From Adineta steineri (taxonomy: Eukaryota; Rotifera; Eurotatoria; Adinetida; Adinetidae), in the NCBI GenBank assembly GCA_905250115.1, contig CAJNOI010000003.1, positions 865,406 to 929,405 of the forward strand: DNA of 64,000 nucleotides, in the 5' to 3' direction. A model generated the notes under the pieces. The model did not search any database. It was not told the origin of the DNA and saw only the letters and a list, made by a program, of their open reading frames with translations. How positions within the stretch are numbered: position 1 is the first letter of the stretch; each line of letters begins with the position of its first letter. Positions 38,316-50,291 of the stretch are shown here, piece after piece. Position numbers and translations under genes: made by a program.

Positions 38316-38485
38316 CAGTGATGGATCTAGGATCTTGGAAGTGGGGGGTAATTTTGGCTAAAACTAATTTTTGAGGCCAATCGAAGTAGTGCCAACCTCT
38401 TTTTCCGTTTATTTTTGCTGTAAAAAATCAAAAACACTTTTTGAAAGGGAGGCGACCGCTCCACCACTCCTCATATCCGTCACTG
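38316..38485. mobile_element. hAT-like MITE, 170 bp
   Basis: Ends CAGTGATGGATCTAGGAT on the left and ATATCCGTCACTG on the right are inverted repeats with one mismatch in the outer 11 bases. Flanks TAAAAACT and ACAAAACT agree at 6 of 8 positions, a decayed 8-bp target duplication as hAT elements make. No coding capacity. It lies 16 bases upstream of a fold-back element. Confidence 0.7.
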
Positions 38486-38501
38486 ACAAAACTCCAATTT
38501 A

Positions 38502-38592
38502 TTCAGGGTGTGGGTGTCGGTGTGGGTATGAGTGAGACAGAAATATTCACATCCATACCCTCACCCACACCCAGACTCACCCACACCCTGAA
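38502..38592. repeat. TGTGGG-like fold-back, 91 bp, upstream of the Crinkler-like/NHL gene
   Basis: The outer 15 bases are perfect inverted repeats (TTCAGGGTGTGGGTG and its complement at 38578–38592), with further GTGTGGG units inside each arm. It ends 51 bases before the ATG of the modular gene at 38644. Confidence 0.85.
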
Positions 38593-38643
38593 AGATTGAA
38601 AGCAGTCTTCTACATTCTCACTATCAGAATATTTATAGCCAAC

Positions 38644-40354
38644 ATGGTTGCAGTATGGTATCAACACGATCAAAACGCACCGATCAGAATCAATATCGAT
38701 TCTGATTCAGATATCGATGGTTTACAACAAGATATTTTTGGTAAAACTGATAAAGGACAGTATCTGGCGACGTACAACGGTCAACCATTAAAACTATCGG
38801 CGAAAGTTCCAGCGGATACAACTGATGATAAACCAATAGTGTTTACTAAAATTATTGATTTACCACCTGTAGGTAAGTCAAAAAATGTTATCAGTATTAC
38901 CATCTTGGGGTGGGTGTGGGTCGAGGTTTACTTCTTTTCTCATACACACCGCGCCCACACCCACACTCTGCTATAGTGTACCATGATCTGATGGAATAGG
39001 ATTGATTTTACTACCAATCATCTTTGAGCACCACCCTATAAAACCTTTGCAGGGTAAAACTTAACTTTTTTGAGGGTGCCGCTTTTGTCGGAAAACGACC
39101 CCTCTTCTTCAGTTTTTTCAAAATGAGAATTATTATTGATCAAAACAACAAAATCGAAGGATTTCTTTTCGATCAAATATTTTTCATTCGAGTTTATCTT
39201 CATTTTAACACAAGAAGGAAAACATTTTAATTTCTTCATTTCATTTGAGAAATAAAACATTTTTTCTTTTCAAAATCAAAAGAAAAACTTTAAGTTTCAC
39301 AGACAAAACAACATATCTTAATCAAAACTTTTCTTTTAAGAAATTTTTTTTTCTTTTAGTTTTAATGTTTTAAAATTCGATTCTTTCGTTGCTTTTCTTT
39401 TTCTTTTTCATCGAGAATCAACTTTTTCTCATATTCTTAGAACAAAACAAAACAAAATCTAACAAATTCAAACAAAATGGAATTATTTGTGCGGGGGGAA
39501 ATCGAGAAGGGAATAAATTAAATCAGCTCTCGCATCCTCATGGGATCTTTATTGATGATCACAACAATATTTTCGTTGCTGATTGTTACAATCATCGTAT
39601 TGTTGAATGGAAGTGTCATTCGAACAAAGGACAAATCATTGCTGGAGTAAATGGTCAAGGAGACGGAAATTATCAACTGGATAGCCCAACAGATGTCCTC
39701 GTTGATAAACAAAATAATTCTTTAATCATTGCTGATAAAGGGAACAGACGAGTAATCCGATGTTTTCGTGAAAATGAAGCAGAACACCAAATTCTCATTT
39801 CTGATATCGATTGTTGTGGTCTGTCAATGGATAAAAACGGATTTATTTATATTTCTGATGCTGAGAAAGATGAAGTGAGACGATGGAAAGAAGGCGATGA
39901 AAGAGGAACAACTGTTGCAGGCGGAAATGGACAAGGAGATGATCTGAATCAATTCAATGGACCTGGTTTGATCTTTGTTGATAAAGAGGATTCTCTTTAT
40001 GTACCAGATTATGGAAATCATCGTGTGATGAAATGGACAAAAAATGCAAAAGAAGGAATTGTTGTTGCTGGAGGAAATGGTCAAGGAGATAGTCTCAAAC
40101 AATTGTCTTGTCCTTGGAGAGTGATTGTTGATGATTTGGGTCAAATCTATGTGGCAGAGCATGAAAACCATCGAGTGATGCGTTGGTGTGAAGGAAATGC
40201 AGAAGGTGAAGTTGTTGTTGGTGAAAAAGGTCAAGGAAAAGCATTAAATCAACTGGATTATCCCGTTGGCTTATCATTTGATAGTGAAGAGAATCTTTAT
40301 GTTGCTGATCGGGGGAATCAACGAATATTAAAATATGAAAAATGTTCTGATTAA
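38644..40354 (+). CDS. Crinkler-like/ubiquitin-like header joined to an NHL beta-propeller
   Basis: Exon 1 (38644–38872) starts MVAVWYQHDQNAPIRINI and has the look of the ubiquitin-like N-terminal header of Crinkler-family proteins (header, then ATYNGQPLKLSAKVP, then TTDDKPIVFTKI). Exon 2 (39441–40354) encodes NHL repeats: the unit GGNGQGDDLNQFNGPGLIFV, then LYVPDYGNHRVMKWTKNAKE, recurs about six times, enough for one propeller. The intron (phase 1, 568 bp, with a fold-back at 38903–38970) joins them in frame to 381 codons (380 aa). The NHL exon has its own clear acceptor (TTTTTCTCATATTCTTAG). NHL propellers bind protein or RNA; the target is unknown. The join is inferred from phase and splice sites, so two separate genes remain possible. 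An earlier Met at 38596 lies in the fold-back edge and is less likely. Confidence 0.7.
38903..38970. repeat. TGTGGG-like fold-back inside the module-joining intron
   Basis: GGGTGGGTGTGGGT (38908–38921) faces GCGCCCACACCCACACTC (38951–38968). It begins about 30 bases after the GTAAGT donor at 38873. Its left end ATCTTGGGGTGGGTGTGGG resembles the left ends of the elements at 40634 and 47138. Confidence 0.78.
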
Positions 40355-40633
40355 ACTATTTGGTTTTTGATCAAATGAATTTTGTGAAAACAAAACAAGC
40401 GCACTTTGAAATAATAATCAAAAAGAACTTTTGATGAAAAAATAAAAATAACCTGACTTTGTGAAAATTCTTTGAATAATTTCAAAGAAAAAATTATATT
40501 TTGAATATTTTCATTTAAAGTAAAATAAAATCTTTTTTCAAACTTTTATTTTCTTCTTTTTTTTCTGCGATTAAATAAATTTGTTTATCAAAATATTTTT
40601 CACTCAAAATCGATTTGGCATTTTCATCTTCTT

Positions 40634-40692
40634 GAGGGTGTGGGTGTGGACGCGATAATTATTGGTAATAGTCACACTTACACCCACACCCC
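40634..40692. repeat. TGTGGG-like fold-back between converging genes
   Basis: GAGGGTGTGGGTGTGG (40634–40649) faces CACTTACACCCACACCCC (40675–40692) across an AT-rich loop. It sits between the 3' ends of the NHL gene and the PaiB–Rid gene. Confidence 0.82.
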
Positions 40693-40806
40693 TTTTAATT
40701 AGACAAATATAAATACGTCCTTTCTTGAATAAATAAAGATCAAGTCTTCTACGCTTTCTTACAATAATTTAGACAAAAAGAATTGGTTCAGAAATGATAC
40801 TAAATT

Positions 40807-42739
40807 CTATGAATATTTCTGTTTTTTTGCTGTAACTTCGATCTCGATTTTAATTTCCGGTTCGATCAGCATCTGCACTTGACACATGGTGACTGCCGGC
40901 TGTGCTTTTCCAAGATATTTTTGTATGACCAGCGAACATGACTGAAAATCCATTCGATCCGTCAACATATACCGGATACGGACAATATCCGAACAAGAAC
41001 TATTGGCTTTCTTCAATATTTCTTCAATATTTCGAAAACTTTGTTCACACTGTTCGATCAAATCTGCCGATATCTTCATAGTATGATAATCGTATCCGGT
41101 GCAGCCCGACACAAATATCCAATCGCCATCAACCACTGCCCGTGAATAACAAATATCATTTTCTAGTGATGGACCGGATAATATATGTTGCCTTTTTTCT
41201 TCTTTGTCGGTGTCGGCGGTGGGAAACAAATACTTGTCCATGAATTCCGCCAGTTCTCTGTTCTTATTCTCGTGTAAACTCTTTATAACTTGTTTTTGCA
41301 CATGTTCATCCTTGTTCTGACTTAATTTCATTTTACCTAAACAGACATAACTGATATCATCACAAAAGAATCGACAAATCCTGTAATTCTCTTTTTTTTA
41401 ATTTAAAGTCTTAAAAACTCAAAGCTAGGCACTCTTTTGTTCAACACTAAATCCCTATGCATGGAGATCGAGAAAATCCATAGTTTTAAACTGCGTCCAG
41501 AATGAACAAACTGATTCATACAACACTCGTAATTTATCATCTGAAAATAATATTACGAAAGTTTTTTTTACGAATTTAGGGAATTCTCATTGCATGATTT
41601 TTTGTAGAGTAGAATGTTCTCCACAAGATCCACTTGCAAAATTGAAACTCTAACGAGTTTTTTCTTCAAAACTAACCTTCGATTTTTGTTATTTGAATAT
41701 CGATTTCGACAATGGCTTTTCGTTGCAAAACTAATTTTTCTTCTTTTACTTCTTGTGCGTTCCACATGGCTGTTTGTCCGTTGTCGGATGCGTAGGCCAG
41801 TTCATTCTTTGCCACTAGTTCATCCAACATGGCCTGTTCAACTGATTTCAATGTCGGTTTTCCGTACACATGAACAGACGTGTAATTCCATGTTGGAACA
41901 TCTGTATGTGAAGGAGCATACCTAAACAATCATCCATAAAGAACTTAAATACTATGCAGAGGGTGCGTATACGTAGTATAACAATCTATTAACCAAACCC
42001 ACACCCATAACATAATTCTACTTAAAAACCTCGGAATTCTAAAAAACCGAATGTAGGTGCCATTTTGTCGAGAATAAAGAAGTAGTTGAAGGAACGCAAA
42101 CAACACAATTCCTGCGGGATTAAAATGTGAAAGACGATAGAGCCCTCTTTTTTCGATATGTCTATGAGGTATATCACTTTTCTCGCTATATAATTCAACA
42201 CTCATTAACAATCATGTTTCACAAAAGCTGAGGGTAATGAAAGGCTATCGTTGAAAACGATAGAGTTTTTAACAAAATAGGTGCAGCAGAGCTGCAATAT
42301 CAATATTCTAGGATTCTCTGGAATGTTTGACCCCACCTCTTTATGAAAAAGTATTCAATTCTTACCATTGTGGTGAAATATATCCATGTGGTCCCTCAAA
42401 TATGACTAACACTTCGTCGTCTAGTTTCGATTGCGACAGCAATTTACGCAGATGATTGGCCCGGGCTACGTGTGTGATCAATGTACCTTTTTCTTCTGAT
42501 TGATCCCGTCTCAACAGAAATGGTAGATGGCTGACTGTCGGTTTTTGATCATCAGGGTTCACGTAGATTAGTGTTCCGAAACTGTATTTCTAAATAACGA
42601 AGAAAATATGGTTAAAGGACCATACTTGTACTCTTCTCATAATTACCTCGATGAAATCATGCAAATATGACAAACGTGTTTCACGGTTATATTTAACAGT
42701 ATACGAACGATAATCATCTGATGTTGCGGTGGTACTCAT
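40807..42739 (-). CDS. PaiB-type FMN-binding domain fused to a Rid (YjgF/RidA-type) domain
   Basis: Exons 42739–42647, 42589–42366, 41921–41677 and 41336–40807 join to 364 codons (363 aa). Residues about 1–220 match the PaiB/FMN-binding split barrel: SFGTLIYVNPDD, THVARANHLRKLL, VLVIFEGPHGYISPQWYAPS, DVPTWNYTSVHVYGKPTL and the family's end motif KIEGKMKLSQNKDEHVQK. The rest is a Rid domain: SRAVVDGDWIFVSGCTGYD, IEEILKKANSSCSDIVRIR, and PAVTMCQVQML before EIKIEIEVTA. In RidA the Arg of the PAR-S motif contacts the 2-aminoacrylate substrate; here it is Val, so imine deamination of the RidA kind is unlikely. PaiB is mainly bacterial and fungal, so horizontal origin followed by intron gain is inferred. 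The fusion is shown by the in-frame exon 3–4 junction falling inside PaiB's last conserved motif. Confidence 0.85.
41957..42012. repeat. Degenerate TGTGGG-like fold-back in PaiB–Rid intron
   Basis: AGAGGGTGCGTATACG near 41959 faces AACCAAACCCACACCCATAA (41993–42010). Pairing is imperfect, but composition, size and position within an enlarged intron (41922–42365) match the family. Confidence 0.45.
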
Positions 42740-44163
42740 TATTCAGATTTTCGATGCGAATTGTATCAAAGAAAAGATTTAACTTATTTTCTTTTATATG
42801 AAAAACGATGTCGGTATTTCTGCACAACACTCACCCCTCCTTTGCCAGCTGATAACACACGTAGTGAGAGATTAGGAAAAAAAACATCATTGGCCTCTCT
42901 CTTTTACTCAATGGAATCGTCGTTCCGCAAGAGGCCGTAGCAGTACTTTATTTCTGTTAACGAAAAGACAAGTTTAATCTGAGGATGAGTATTATATATA
43001 AGAAATAACTACACTTTAGATTTCGACCTTTCTCAAGAGCTAACTGTTGAGGTAGTATTTATTAGTATGTTTATTGGTGAGGATGATTTTTCGTATGAGA
43101 TTGTTAAATCAAAAATAGTCATACGAGATGTTTTGACTCTGGCTATGAATCATCCTTTGATTTGTTTAGAGGGTTTTATGACTTTATTAAGTTTATAATA
43201 ACTTCTAGGTAAGTGCTAACTATTCTGACCAAAAGATGATATTAATCGATGGGGAATCTTAATTTATGATAATTGAAAGTTAGAATAGATTAATTTCCAG
43301 TACTGTATTTTAACTAGTATAGCATGGTTTACCTGTTTTGAGCCGTCTATTTTAGTTTGAATGTGTTTTGTGTATTATATGCTGACTCGGATGATTTAAG
43401 TTGTTGATGAATCGACGTTGGGACTAGCCGGATGGTTGATCATTAAATATTTTTTTAGTTGTAGGATATGTTGGTTTTGCAGATAGACGTTTTGTGAAGA
43501 AAAAATGATGTTGCAATATTGAAGTAGAGGAAGAGATCGTTATTAGAAAATCTAGAATAAAGGTAATATGAAAAGGCATGATTTATACAGTAATTTTATT
43601 TGATCTAATTCGATAAAGGAGTGAGAAGAAGTTGGACAAAAAATTAAATTACGTGATTTATATAATATATAGTTCAATGAATATATTAGAATATTTTTGG
43701 AGTGTTAGTTAGGTTTTAAGTTATCTGCTGGGATATGTATAGAAAACGGTGAAAAAGAAAGGTAAAGTGATAGCGCTTGTCTGGATCAAAAGAACATTTT
43801 TTTACTCTTTTAATAATTTCGTTTTAGCCAAAAACTCATGAATTCAACTTTTTAAAAGTGTCTATTAATTATTTAGATTTGCCATTGATTGAATCTTTCA
43901 TCGCCGTTAGCGACCATATCAATATACTAATGCATAGCGTCTTCTAATATTATTCAACTTTTGGTCGTTTCATTTAACCAATAATAGAAAATATGATTCA
44001 ACTAACTTGTCGTTCATACATGATCGTATGAAATAAATAAGCACGGCGGTCGACCAAGAAAGACATGTATACAATCCTTTGTGTGAACTTATCTATAAAA
44101 ACAGACTATATGCTGTTTATTGTCGTATCCTCTTCAGTTTATAAATTTTTTCGATTTTCGACA
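42740..44163. promoter_or_regulatory. Divergent intergenic region, 1.4 kb
   Basis: Between the start of the PaiB–Rid gene (-) and the start of the small gene at 44164 (+). AT-rich, no coding pattern and no recognised repeat. Confidence 0.45.
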
Positions 44164-44857
44164 ATGGCGAATTCAACAGATTCATTAATTGTATACATGT
44201 CAGCTATACGTGATGGAAGACATAAAGATGCTGTAAAAGTATGTTCATATAATTCTTTAGAAACGTATTAACCTTTGAAAACATTGTTAGATCGTCACCA
44301 ACATCATTAACAAAACGATCAAGAAAGAAGATTTAATCGAATGTTTTCGGCTTCGTATTGATGCTGCAAATGAAGATGGAGATTATGATCGTAAGGAAAT
44401 AAAAAAATAGTTCAGAAAAATATAATCTTAATCAAATTATTTTAGTAGTCGCTCGTGATTGTCAAGAATTGATACAATTAGGTTTTAATTTCGATGAAGA
44501 TACACACTTATCTTTAATAAAACTGTAAGTGTATAACGTCTGTTATTATTAGTTTATCATGGTTTTTTTTTCTAGTGAAGCGGAGGGTCGGCTCATCCTT
44601 CTAAACCTCAGCGAAAAATTCAAGGAAACATCTATAAAATGTAAGCATAAGATAATTAGTTATTGATAACTATTTATATGTTATTTTCAGTGAATAGTGA
44701 GATACCAAGAACATGGTCAAATAAATTGGATGGCTTAACAGAGAAACTATTTAAAAAGTATCAAAGAATTTAACATTCTTAATATATATTAATTAATTTT
44801 TCTTTTAGAGATGGTGCTACGATATCAAGACAGTCTTCGTTCAAAAGAAAAAAATAA
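44164..44857 (+). CDS. Small helical (possibly TPR-like) protein, six exons
   Basis: Exons 44164–44238, 44291–44390, 44446–44524, 44576–44640, 44691–44757 and 44809–44857 give 145 codons (144 aa). The product is helical: LIVYMSAIRDGRHKDAVKIV, then ECFRLRIDAANEDGDYDLVA followed by RDCQELIQLGFNF, spaced like two TPR-type helix pairs. A basic Ser-rich tail ends in FKRKK. I do not recognise the family. Six short exons with intact GT–AG ends and preserved frame make it a real gene. A second acceptor 3 bases downstream at the start of exon 3 (TAGTAG) could remove one residue by alternative splicing. Confidence 0.72.
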
Positions 44858-47137
44858 AATTGTTTTTTTTTGTAATATTTGTTAGTGTAAAAACTTGTGT
44901 TTTGTTTTACCAAGTTTTTTATTAAATATATAAAATTTCTCCAACGTTTAATTGATGAGAAAAGAATACATTCATTTTGTTATTAGTTTAAAAAAGCTAA
45001 ACAAACATATATCAAAAAAGATGTTGAATGATTGCTATATTAGATCAATGTTGTACCGACTTTTTTATGGAGATATGCGCAGATCAGTTCACATTACGAC
45101 CACGATAATGTTCTTTACTAGAATAAAAATAAATGATGCGTGAAGTAGTGTTTATTCATTGATCATTTATGACAAATTTGTTTTTCTCCTCTATATAATC
45201 AATTCTTTTTCCCTCATTGATCAACAACAAAAAACAAATAGTTCGATAACATTTTTTCTTTTTTAAGAGAAACAAAATGAAGAAAAGAAGATAATTTCAA
45301 TTATTTTATCGATTTGAAATAAAATATATAAATTTATTTTATACAAAAGACAAAAAAGTGAAGAAATAATTCTCCCTTTGTCATTGCTTATTTTGATAAA
45401 AATTGATTTGTTGTTTTGTTCATTTGTGTTTCATCTAAGTCATCAACATTGAGAAATGTGAGAAAAATATTTAGTTTTTCGATAATATTTTGAGAATATG
45501 TTTGATGGTTGTTCTGTTAATGATCAGTCGATAAACGAATAAATACTTTCAATAATTCTTTATTGTTCGTTTATCTGTGAAAATCATCGATTGTTTCTCC
45601 ATGATTTATTTGAAAATGATTGAAATTTTGAAAAGTTGAAAGAGCTGTTCATATCTATAAGTGTGAAAAATGATTAAATGAAGAGACATATTTTTCATTT
45701 CGTTTATTTTTGTTAACTGAGAAGAATTTTTTTTATTTTTTTTCGTTGTAAAATTCAAAATGTTATTGAAAATTCGGAAATGTTAAATTTTTGATAATAA
45801 AATGAAAAATGAGTTTGACAAATCGAAGATGTGATCGGTTGTTAATAAGATGGTTTGAAGAAAATCTTGCGATGTTATTCTTCTCATATGTAAAGAAATG
45901 TGTATTAAAATATTTGCGAGATATAATCAACAGAGATAAAACTGTTTTCTTTTGTCTTTTAATGTTCTGTTGTAATTGAAATGAGATTATTTCTCTTTTT
46001 ATTTAAATATAAAGAAAATAGATGAAAAGATATTTCTGTGTAAATAATATTTTCTTTTTCTTTGTGATTATATAAATATATTTTACAATTATTGTGTTTA
46101 TGTTTTGTTTATTTATGTTAATAATTAAATTTTAGACTCAATTCGATTGAAATTTCATTTACGAAGAACATCTTAATTCTCCCATATTTAAATTTCTTAA
46201 TCCGAATGATGTTTTTCTATTTAATAATTGAATTATAATGAAATAAAAGGTCAATTTCATGAAGGAAAACATTGATTTGAGTGTGGATATTAGAGGATCT
46301 TCTCACCCATATTCTCAAGATTGAAATACCAAATGAAGAATAAAAAATGCAAATAATACTAATAGAAACGACTTAAATTCCTTTTGCAAATAAATAATAT
46401 ATTGTTTCATTGACAGCCTTTAACTTAATGGGAACGTTGATGTATAGAATATTAGAATCATATGAATCAAAAACTAAAGACATCAGAATATAAATCATGT
46501 CTATATAACTGACTCTTTCTACATCCATATATATTCTAAAAGTAATAGGAGCACATGATCATACTGATGGATTGAAATGTTTTTCTTCATAATATTAATA
46601 AACACCTTATTGTTTCTCTCTTGTTAGACATGTGTAGAAATATTCAATTTAATAAATTCATCTCATAAAATTTGTTTCTAGATAATACTATAAAAAAACA
46701 ATATTTCCAAGTACAATATTTTTAACAGTAGTTTATTAAATTATCTTCGCATAATTAATCAGCAGCGAAGTAAATCGAATTTGCTTACAGGGATTTTCAG
46801 AAAATAAGATTAACAATTGAATTTATAATAAAACATTTCTTATACATGTGAATTCATAGCATTTTTCTCAACAATATCAAAAAGAAAAAATATTTTACTC
46901 TTCTGTTATTGAATGTCATGAAAGAACATTGAAACTTGAAAACTGATTAAAATAAAAAAGGAAATGAAATTTATTAATAACTATTAATTAATTATATTTA
47001 ATAAACATCGACGAATTATCTTCGTTTATTTTTTTAATTAAAAATAAATAAATTCCTAAAGAATTTATTAACATAAACAATTTTTACTTTCTTTTTTTTT
47101 TCAATTCTTCATTTATGAGTATTTATCGATGTGTATC

Positions 47138-47430
47138 TTGAGGGTGTGGATGTTAGTGGCGTAACCAGGATTTTGCCCTAGGGGGAGCTGAGACCCATAC
47201 TGACAGAGATTTTGCCCTAGAGGGGTTCAGCTTCATATTTTTCAAATAAAGAACGTCTGATAGTCTGAGAGAATCTCAAAATTTCCTAGGGGGAGCTTAA
47301 AAGTTTCTAGGGGGAGCTCCGCTCCCCGTAGCTGCCCCGGTGGTTACGCCACTAGTGGATGTGTTTGAGTTTGGGTATGGGTGTGGGCCCGATGAATATT
47401 AATAATAACCACATTCACACTCACACCCCA
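47138..47430. repeat. TGTGGG-like fold-back interrupted by a transposon
   Basis: Left arm CTTGAGGGTGTGGATGT is cut at 47153 and resumes at 47363 with GTTTGAGTTTGGGTATGGGT, then GTGGG. The right arm CCACATTCACACTCACACCC ends near 47428. Taking out the insert restores a continuous fold-back of about 85 bp with the same left end as the element at 40634. Confidence 0.8.
47154..47354. mobile_element. hAT-like MITE, 201 bp, with 8-bp target duplication
   Basis: Terminal inverted repeats TAGTGGCGTAACC and GGTTACGCCACTA (13 bp, perfect). Perfect 8-bp target duplication GTGGATGT at 47146–47153 and 47355–47362, as made by hAT transposases. The interior holds repeated CCTAGGGGGAGCT-like blocks and no coding sequence. 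It is inserted in the left arm of a fold-back element. Confidence 0.9.
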
Positions 47431-49595
47431 TAGTAGAACTGCGATATGATGGATATCGATGTTTTTTTTATGGAAATAATTTTAATAATAACTAACGACG
47501 AATAAACATGAAATATTTGAAACTGCTGAAGAAAAGTCCAATGTGTTGTTGATTTAATAAATGTTTTAGATAATAAGATAAGATATTTAATAAACTAATT
47601 GTATAATGACTCTTCATTTGTCCTTCAGAAGTCAATACTGGAATTTTTCAAAACCTTTCATTGATATTCAACAAACATTTTCTTTTCTTTTTCATTTTGT
47701 GTTTACCATTTGAAAAAAAATCGATATAATTCTCTTCACTTTTAAAATCCAATGAAAATTTCATTCGTGTTACAATTCGATGGGAATCTTTTATTTATCT
47801 TCATATTCTCAACATCAATCTTATTCTTCTTCTGTTATTCTCATGAGAATGATATTATATTCTCTACTCATATTGTTTTCTTTTATTAGATGAAAAATAA
47901 AATATTTTCAACATAAATTTATTTTTCTTTCATATGAAAACAATAATTCTGTTTTTTTGAAATGTCAATGTATTTTGATCAATTCTTTAAGGAGATTTTT
48001 CTCATGTGTTTTATGATTTCCTCTTCGATATACTGCTGACGGTGAAGAATGAGATAGCTCTTAAAAGTGTGTCCATTTTTCATGTGTTTATTGATGATGT
48101 TCACATCCACATCTACCAAATCCTCGGAATACTTTGTTTATACTTTCGATTTTACTTCGAAAACATTTCGTATTTTGACAAGTGTAAAGTGTTACTCTTC
48201 TACTATTTATTATTTTGACAAAGATAAAGAATTTATCGTGAGAGGATGAATATTTTCATAGACTCACATCCATATCCTTCGTATTTCGTCTTGACGACGA
48301 ACTTTTTCTGATACAATCGAATCACAAATAAATTGATTAGAATATTCAACATGTACAATTTCATGTGAATGACATCCAATGTTTATTTTCTCATCTATCA
48401 AATGGTAAACATCATCAAACTTAAATCGAGAAGTTCATCTGAACTCTATACTAGTTGTTGTTTTGTTGGCGATGAATGGTGAAGCAATAGGATGTGTGCA
48501 TGAAGATATATTGATCAATGTAACACATTCAGATTGAATAAAGCTCTTTCTCTCTCGAATACTTTGATAGAAATAATTTTTTACATATTTTCTTGTTGTT
48601 TAGACGAAAAAAATCTTTCAAAATTTCTTGTTATTTATATGCCGATGTTTATTTATTTAATTATTTATTTGAAAAATATAATCTTTGTTCTAAACATTGT
48701 TTTTCTCTGAATAGTAAAAAAAAACAATTTTCGTATTGTTTTGATGAAAATAGAGATTTTATATTATTTCTATTACAATGAAATGATTGTTTGATACTGT
48801 TTTAAACAACAACTTGTCTTGATGATCTGAGAGATACAATTAGTAATCAAATTCATGAAGATCAACTTTCAGAAGAAAACTATTACAATTTCTTAAACGA
48901 TATTTAGAAATAAATTTCATTGATGTTGAAGCAAATGCTGATGAATATACTATTTTTATAGTTGATTTTGATAGATATGCCAGAGAAATCGAATCCATAA
49001 AGCTATATAAATGAAAAAATCTTGATAATAATGTTACATTGATTGACAATACTATTTTCAATGTCTCATGTTATTATTTTTAAATGAAATCTATCTCAAA
49101 TTATGTTGATTCTCAATTAATTATTATCATCTGTTTTGGAAATTATTCAATTGATAAAGATAAATATCTTTTCAAGACGATAATATTCTTTTTCTCATAT
49201 GTACAAAGAAGAATATTTAATGGTCTCGAATGTATTTATATCAGATGGATTATAAAATATTTCTCATTTCAATAGAATGAGACATAACCAGAAAACATAT
49301 TATGAACAATATTTGAGATAGAATTTACGTTTTTGCTTTTCCATGAAATATCGATATCTTGTAACTGTAAACATCTAAAAAACATATTTTCACCTCATAC
49401 TCATCTCATATTTACTGAATGAAGATGAATCCAAGTGAAACTTATTAATTGTCATTAAATGATTCACTTCTCATAAGAAATCGACATTTGATGAAATGGT
49501 AATGGATCACTAAAATTAACAATAAATGATTAAAGATAAGAAAATATATTCATTATTAATCAATAATTTTACTATATTCTATGTCGAGAGGCCGA

Positions 49596-49644
49596 ATGAG
49601 TGTGGGTTTGGCGATAAATCAAGATCTTTTTCACCCACACTCAT
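49596..49644. repeat. TGTGGG-like fold-back with perfect 12-bp arms
   Basis: ATGAGTGTGGGT (49596–49607) and ACCCACACTCAT (49633–49644) are exact complements around a 25-base AT-rich loop. Confidence 0.82.
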
Positions 49645-50291
49645 ATCCTATTTTAATCTTTTACTATTGATTAAATTCATTTTTTAATTTTCTTTTTAAT
49701 TTTTAATTTTTAATTTCTATTCAATCCGTAATCATCTGTACATTCTTATTTTCTTTTTGTAATATTTGAAACAGGTCCAACTGAAATTTAAAATTTATCA
49801 CTTAATCATCGATAAGGAAGTCCGTTATCTTTCTCTTTTATAAGGTTTATTTTTCTTCTAAACAAAGTTCACGGTGAGTTGCCATATTTAGTAATTTAAC
49901 ATTAACATACAACAGGTAATTCAACTGTGTACCGATGAAAATCTTGTTGCGAGATTAGATCGCTTTTTTTCCTGTTTCTGTTTCTCTATGTGAATCACAA
50001 AAATTGCCAATGAAATACATCGTGTTAATTTAAAGTTTAATGGCGTCCTCTATAATCATATTTACATTATATGGGAGGCAAATTATACAGTCCAGGCCAT
50101 ATAAAGTATGTATTCACGTTCAGAATCGCGAGTGATTCGCTAAAGAGACAGTCAAACCAGCAAAAATCGCTAGAGAGGATCAGAGAGTGTTCAGTAACAG
50201 AGGTTTTACTGTATTTCGTATCTTTAAAACAAATACAGCTGATGAAAGTTAGAAAATGAATTTGATTTATTTATCTGTCGATTTCTTATAG

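Larger units (their letters stand above)
44858..50291. other. 5.4-kb gene-free AT-rich region with repeats
   Basis: No supported gene. Frequent stops, poly-T and TTTCTT-rich stretches. Holds an hAT-like MITE nested in a fold-back (47138–47430), a perfect-armed fold-back (49596–49644) and weak fold-back-like pairs at about 46278–46318 and 48238–48280. Short open frames at 48.0–49.3 kb are A/T-rich and match nothing I know. Confidence 0.6.

Noticed and set aside
39518-40277. Three minus-strand open frames over the NHL exon
   Set aside because: Shadows of the repeated NHL codons; they carry no independent motif.
41954-42211. 88-codon minus-strand frame starting MLMSVELYSEKSDIP
   Set aside because: Falls within the PaiB–Rid intron 41922–42365 and has no family resemblance.
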